From Pyrrhosoma nymphula (taxonomy: Eukaryota > Arthropoda > Insecta > Odonata > Coenagrionidae), in contig OY754327.1 in NCBI GenBank assembly GCA_963573305.1, positions 141,834,855 to 141,898,854 of the forward strand: DNA of 64,000 nt. Direction: 5' to 3'. Position 1 is the first letter of the stretch; each line of letters opens with the position of its first letter. The notes beneath the pieces were generated by a model. The model had not been told where the DNA came from and searched no databases. It saw only the letters and a list, made by a program, of their open reading frames with translations. Positions 61,253 to 64,000 of this stretch are shown here, in pieces. The position numbers were made by a program, and so were the translations under genes.

Positions 61253-62544
61253 AACCGATGAGAAAAATAAGAAAAAAATCAGATTTGTTAACTCAGGGTA
61301 TTCTAATGAATATGATTTTTTAACATAAAAAAAAAATTATCAGCATACTCTAGGCATGGATGCTACTTGATAATCCTCAGAAGGTATTATACTCAACGTT
61401 TATAGTTTTATCGATTACGATTGAAAGCGTAGGTGCACAAAAACCTGCTATATGGGCGACCAGTTTTGGAAGTTTGAGTAAGAAAATTAGAGCCGGAAAA
61501 AGAAAGCATGGGTTGTAGGTGGAAAGATGTGAAACGAGAAGAAATTGTCGCTGGTATTGGAGGGATTAAATAGTAAGAAGGGGCCAAGAATTGATAACCC
61601 GAGGGTGGTACTCGTGACAGGAACTGATCCTTTTGTGAGTGAAAGGACGTTCAAACGAGTTGAGGGCACAGTCTAGAACGCTTTCTTCAGGCTTAGAAAG
61701 TGGTGTGATAATGAATGCTACCATGCTGAGAAAACCGAAAGCTTAAACAGAGTTATAGGTCCTTCATAATAGGCCTGATTTGCCATGCCTCAAAAATTTC
61801 ACTATTGCCTTTTACTCGGGTAGCAGAGTTAACAGAAGGATGAGAGATAAAGCAGGCGATAAACTGACGGAACACAAATTGTATGTACATCAGAGAAGGA
61901 TGGAGTACAACAGATTAAATTCTGGCAATAAAAGAGATATTAGAAAAAAATCAAATAAGGAATTAGATTTATTTAGCTTCTGAGAAAATGAAAAACAGGA
62001 TATCTAGGGAGTGAAATGGATAGCTATATTTAAATAAATGAGTGGTGTGAGAACGTTCGATAAATTCTTAATAAAAAAGTTGATGGAAGCCTCACTTAGA
62101 TATATCTCCACATTAAGGTCTTTGACGTAGGTAGGTTAATTTGCCTTTGGAGGGAGTAGATTTAAAGGTTAAAGAGGCTAAACCATAATAATTCTACGAA
62201 TATAAGAAAAAATAATTTCTCTTTCCTACAAATTGAATCACCCGAGATGTTAAGTAAATGAAAGATAGCAATAGAAAATGCTTATTTAAATTTTTTCCCA
62301 TCATTAGGGAAAAGCCCGGATTGGATTGGTAAAGAAAAGGAGAACGTCAAATGAACAGTATGGAATGACACAGCCCAGCTAGAAAGACAATAGTTATTGA
62401 AAAGATAAGAAGCGTGGGAGATAGAGGAATATATAAAAGTGTTGGGGAATGGAATACCATTTGAAACAGTAAAATACATATGACAACATGTGTGAAAATA
62501 TTTTATAAAATGCCAATGAAAATTATTTTATTAATGAAAGCTTG

Positions 62545-62720
62545 GTTTTGAGAATATATCGTTGGAAGGAACAATGGAAGGTAAAGGCCGGGGGAGACCT
62601 TGTTTAAACTTTGTTCCGTTATTGATGGAAGATGCCAATTCCTCTGAAGAATAGACCAGGCGGCGCGCACGAAAAATAGATAAGATAAAATCTCTGATAG
62701 AGTAAAGGCTGTGAATGAGT
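62545..62720 (+). mobile_element. Possible 3' fragment of another non-LTR retrotransposon
   Basis: The + strand reads LEGTMEGKGRGRP followed by EDANSSEE, a stop, and TRRRAR. This resembles the EGK-x-EGKRGRGRPR and late basic segments near the C-terminus of many insect non-LTR polyproteins. The match is short and broken, so the call rests mainly on the GRGRP signature. It abuts the tail of the Jockey-like element at 62733. Confidence 0.35.
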
Positions 62721-63018
62721 TAAGTTTTGTAATTTTTTTTAACGAGGGTAGGTGAGAATCTCTTGTTAGAAACTGTGGGCCCCATAGCTTACAGTAGTGT
62801 GGGACTCTAACCCACTAAAAACACCTCCCATTGGCTACAACTGAGCAAGCTCATCTAGCAGCATCTCTTTTATGCTTTCGTCGCAGGTGATGGGATATAG
62901 CCCGCTGGCTACTCCCATTGATGGGGTACAGCCCACTGGCTACTCCTATTGTACTGGCTACTGTATTGTGACTTTTTATGGCAATTTTCACATTAGGCTT
63001 CACTAGATTCATTAGGCT

Positions 63019-63405
63019 TCACTTCCCTTGCTGTACTAGGTCATGGGGCCTCAGTCTTTTGAGTCTCCTTAACAAGACTGGAGCTTCTTCCGCCAATTTC
63101 GTCATCTCTCTGTTTACATGGGTCTGTACCCGTTGCCAATGCTGCTCTGCATATTTTTGAACTATTTCAGTAACATGTTCTATTTTTAAATCTCTATGGA
63201 GATTGTCATTTCTGATGTACCAAGGCACATTTACTATGTTTCTAAGTACTTTATTTGGGAATGTTTGTATGATCTTTATGTTACTATTCTTTGTGCAACC
63301 CCATAGTTGGATCCCATAGGTCCAAACAGGCCTCAGTATTTGTTTGTATAACCACAATTTGTTTTCGACTGTCAATTGCGAGCTTCTTCCTAAGAGCCAG
63401 TGCAT
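63019..63405 (-). pseudogene. C-terminal fragment of Jockey-like reverse transcriptase
   Basis: A 128-codon open stretch carries the conserved end of Jockey-clade ORF2: TVENKLWLYKQILRPVWTYG, then WGC, a PNKVLRNIVN-type segment, NDNLHRDL, and a basic Arg-rich end (LLRRLKRLRPHDL). It is cut off from the catalytic part by upstream stops and frame changes, so it is a remnant of the element rather than a gene. Confidence 0.85.
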
Positions 63406-63566
63406 TTACCTATATTTTATGTTTAATTCTTCCTTTTTTCTTGACATGCTCTTACCATTTGAGTTTGGTATCCAGCGTCATACCCAGATACTTAACTGTG
63501 TTGGCATAGGGCATAACCTGTCCATTGATATTGACTCTTATTCTTTCTACTTTCTTATTGGTAAAA

Positions 63567-63959
63567 TTAATATGTACCTACTGATTTAGCTTCATTAATT
63601 TTGATCCTCCATCGTTTAGTCCATTCAGATACTTCTGTAACAGATCTTTGGAGCCTATCTCTTGCCATTTCAAATTTCTCGCCCGTTGCAATGATTGCTG
63701 TATCATCAGCAAATGTTTCAACTGTAGTTTCTTCTCTATTTGGCAAATCATTTGTATATAATAGGCACAGTATGGGTCCCAGCACAATTCCTTAAGGAAC
63801 GCCAGCAGATATTTTCTTCAGTTCCGAATATTCATTTTCACATTTAACACGAAAGTGATGGTCCGTAATATACGACTTTACCAAGAGATAGTATTCTTCT
63901 GGTAAATGTTTGTGTAATTTGTATTCCAGCCCTTGGTGTCACACTTTATCGAATGCCTG
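63567..63959 (-). pseudogene. Catalytic-core fragment of Jockey-like reverse transcriptase
   Basis: One minus-strand frame carries reverse transcriptase palm motifs, with FADD near 63707 as the metal-binding pair. It is interrupted by stops at 63939-63941 and 63792-63794 and ends in a stop at about 63567. The sequence beyond continues in other frames. The two stops each sit where the family normally has Trp or Gln, as expected for single-base decay. Confidence 0.85.
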
Positions 63960-64000
63960 TGCGACATCCATAAATACCACTGAGCAGATTTTTTTCTCTT

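Larger units (their letters stand above)
55259..64000 (+). other. Dscam: Start of the next Dscam intron (continues past the window)
   Basis: The intron begins with GTGAGT and no further Dscam exon is seen, so it is at least 8.7 kb long. It contains a tandem duplication just after the donor, a perfect 13-bp hairpin, a SINE, a probable retrotransposon fragment and an antisense Jockey-like element. The stretches 55.7-56.1, 56.3-61.0 and 61.3-62.5 kb show no gene I can recognise. Confidence 0.75.
62733..64000 (-). mobile_element. Decayed Jockey-clade non-LTR retrotransposon, 3' part
   Basis: The minus strand encodes the second half of a reverse transcriptase and its C-terminal region, antisense to Dscam. 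Motifs in order: a DVAQAFDKV block near 63.95 kb, SAGVP-x-G and LGPILCLLYTND near 63.8 kb, the catalytic FADDTAI (about 63702-63713), a KYLGMTLD block near 63.45 kb, and a Jockey-type C-terminal tail (WTYGIQLWG, RNDNLHRDL) at 63019-63405. The copy is dead: in-frame stops replace the expected Trp after DKV (63939-63941) and the expected Gln in the VPQG motif (63792-63794), and there are at least two frame changes or stops between about 63567 and 63405. The 3' untranslated part holds two copies of a 31-bp unit (about 62889-62951). A short A-run on the minus strand (T run 62733-62740) marks the 3' end. The 5' part lies outside the window. Confidence 0.88.

Noticed and set aside
1..64000. CRISPR array, bacterial operon or phage module
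   Set aside because: No regularly spaced identical short repeats with unique spacers, and the sequence is clearly eukaryotic with introns and SINEs.

Overview
This window looks like intron-rich genomic DNA from an arthropod, most likely an insect. No bacterial gene layout, rRNA gene or functional tRNA gene is visible. Most of it is non-coding: long strand-skewed blocks (polypurine or polypyrimidine on the + strand), AT-rich filler, tRNA-derived SINE copies, decayed non-LTR retrotransposons, foldback elements and local tandem duplications. The species cannot be named from the sequence alone.

The only gene recognised with confidence is a Dscam-family immunoglobulin cell-adhesion gene on the + strand. 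Two coding exons (48027-48293 and 55046-55258) have good splice sites and matching phases (1-1). Joined, they encode the end of a signal peptide and a complete first Ig domain with its Cys, Trp and Tyr-x-Cys landmarks. The intron between them is 6,752 bp. The following intron runs off the right edge. The exon carrying the spliced start codon was not found, so the first 48 kb may be intron 1, upstream intergenic DNA, or both.

Layout. 1-3.1 kb: SINE copies and G/A-rich DNA. 5.7-6.4 kb: a dispersed repeat sitting between two direct copies of a pyrimidine-rich segment; the dispersed repeat recurs at 14.7-15.0 kb. 10.3-11.3 kb: a 72-bp-arm palindrome, a non-LTR retrotransposon tail and a pre-miRNA-sized hairpin. 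14.1-14.3 kb: a 165-bp foldback. 16.6-20.1 kb: two pairs of diverged direct repeats and a SINE. 20.6-22.6 kb: CT-rich DNA holding a six- to seven-unit tandem array. 27-37 kb: alternating CT- and GA-rich blocks. 42.4-43.0 kb: a second tandem array. 48-55 kb: the Dscam exons and the intron between them. 55.4-55.7 kb: an intronic tandem duplication. 61-64 kb: a SINE and a decayed Jockey-clade retrotransposon antisense to Dscam.

I found no convincing new gene system. The most interesting items are the long Ala/Pro/Gly-rich insertion at the exon junction inside the Dscam Ig1 domain, the repeat-within-duplication at 5.7-6.4 kb, several hairpins, and unrelated local duplications that share a unit size of about 150-170 bp.
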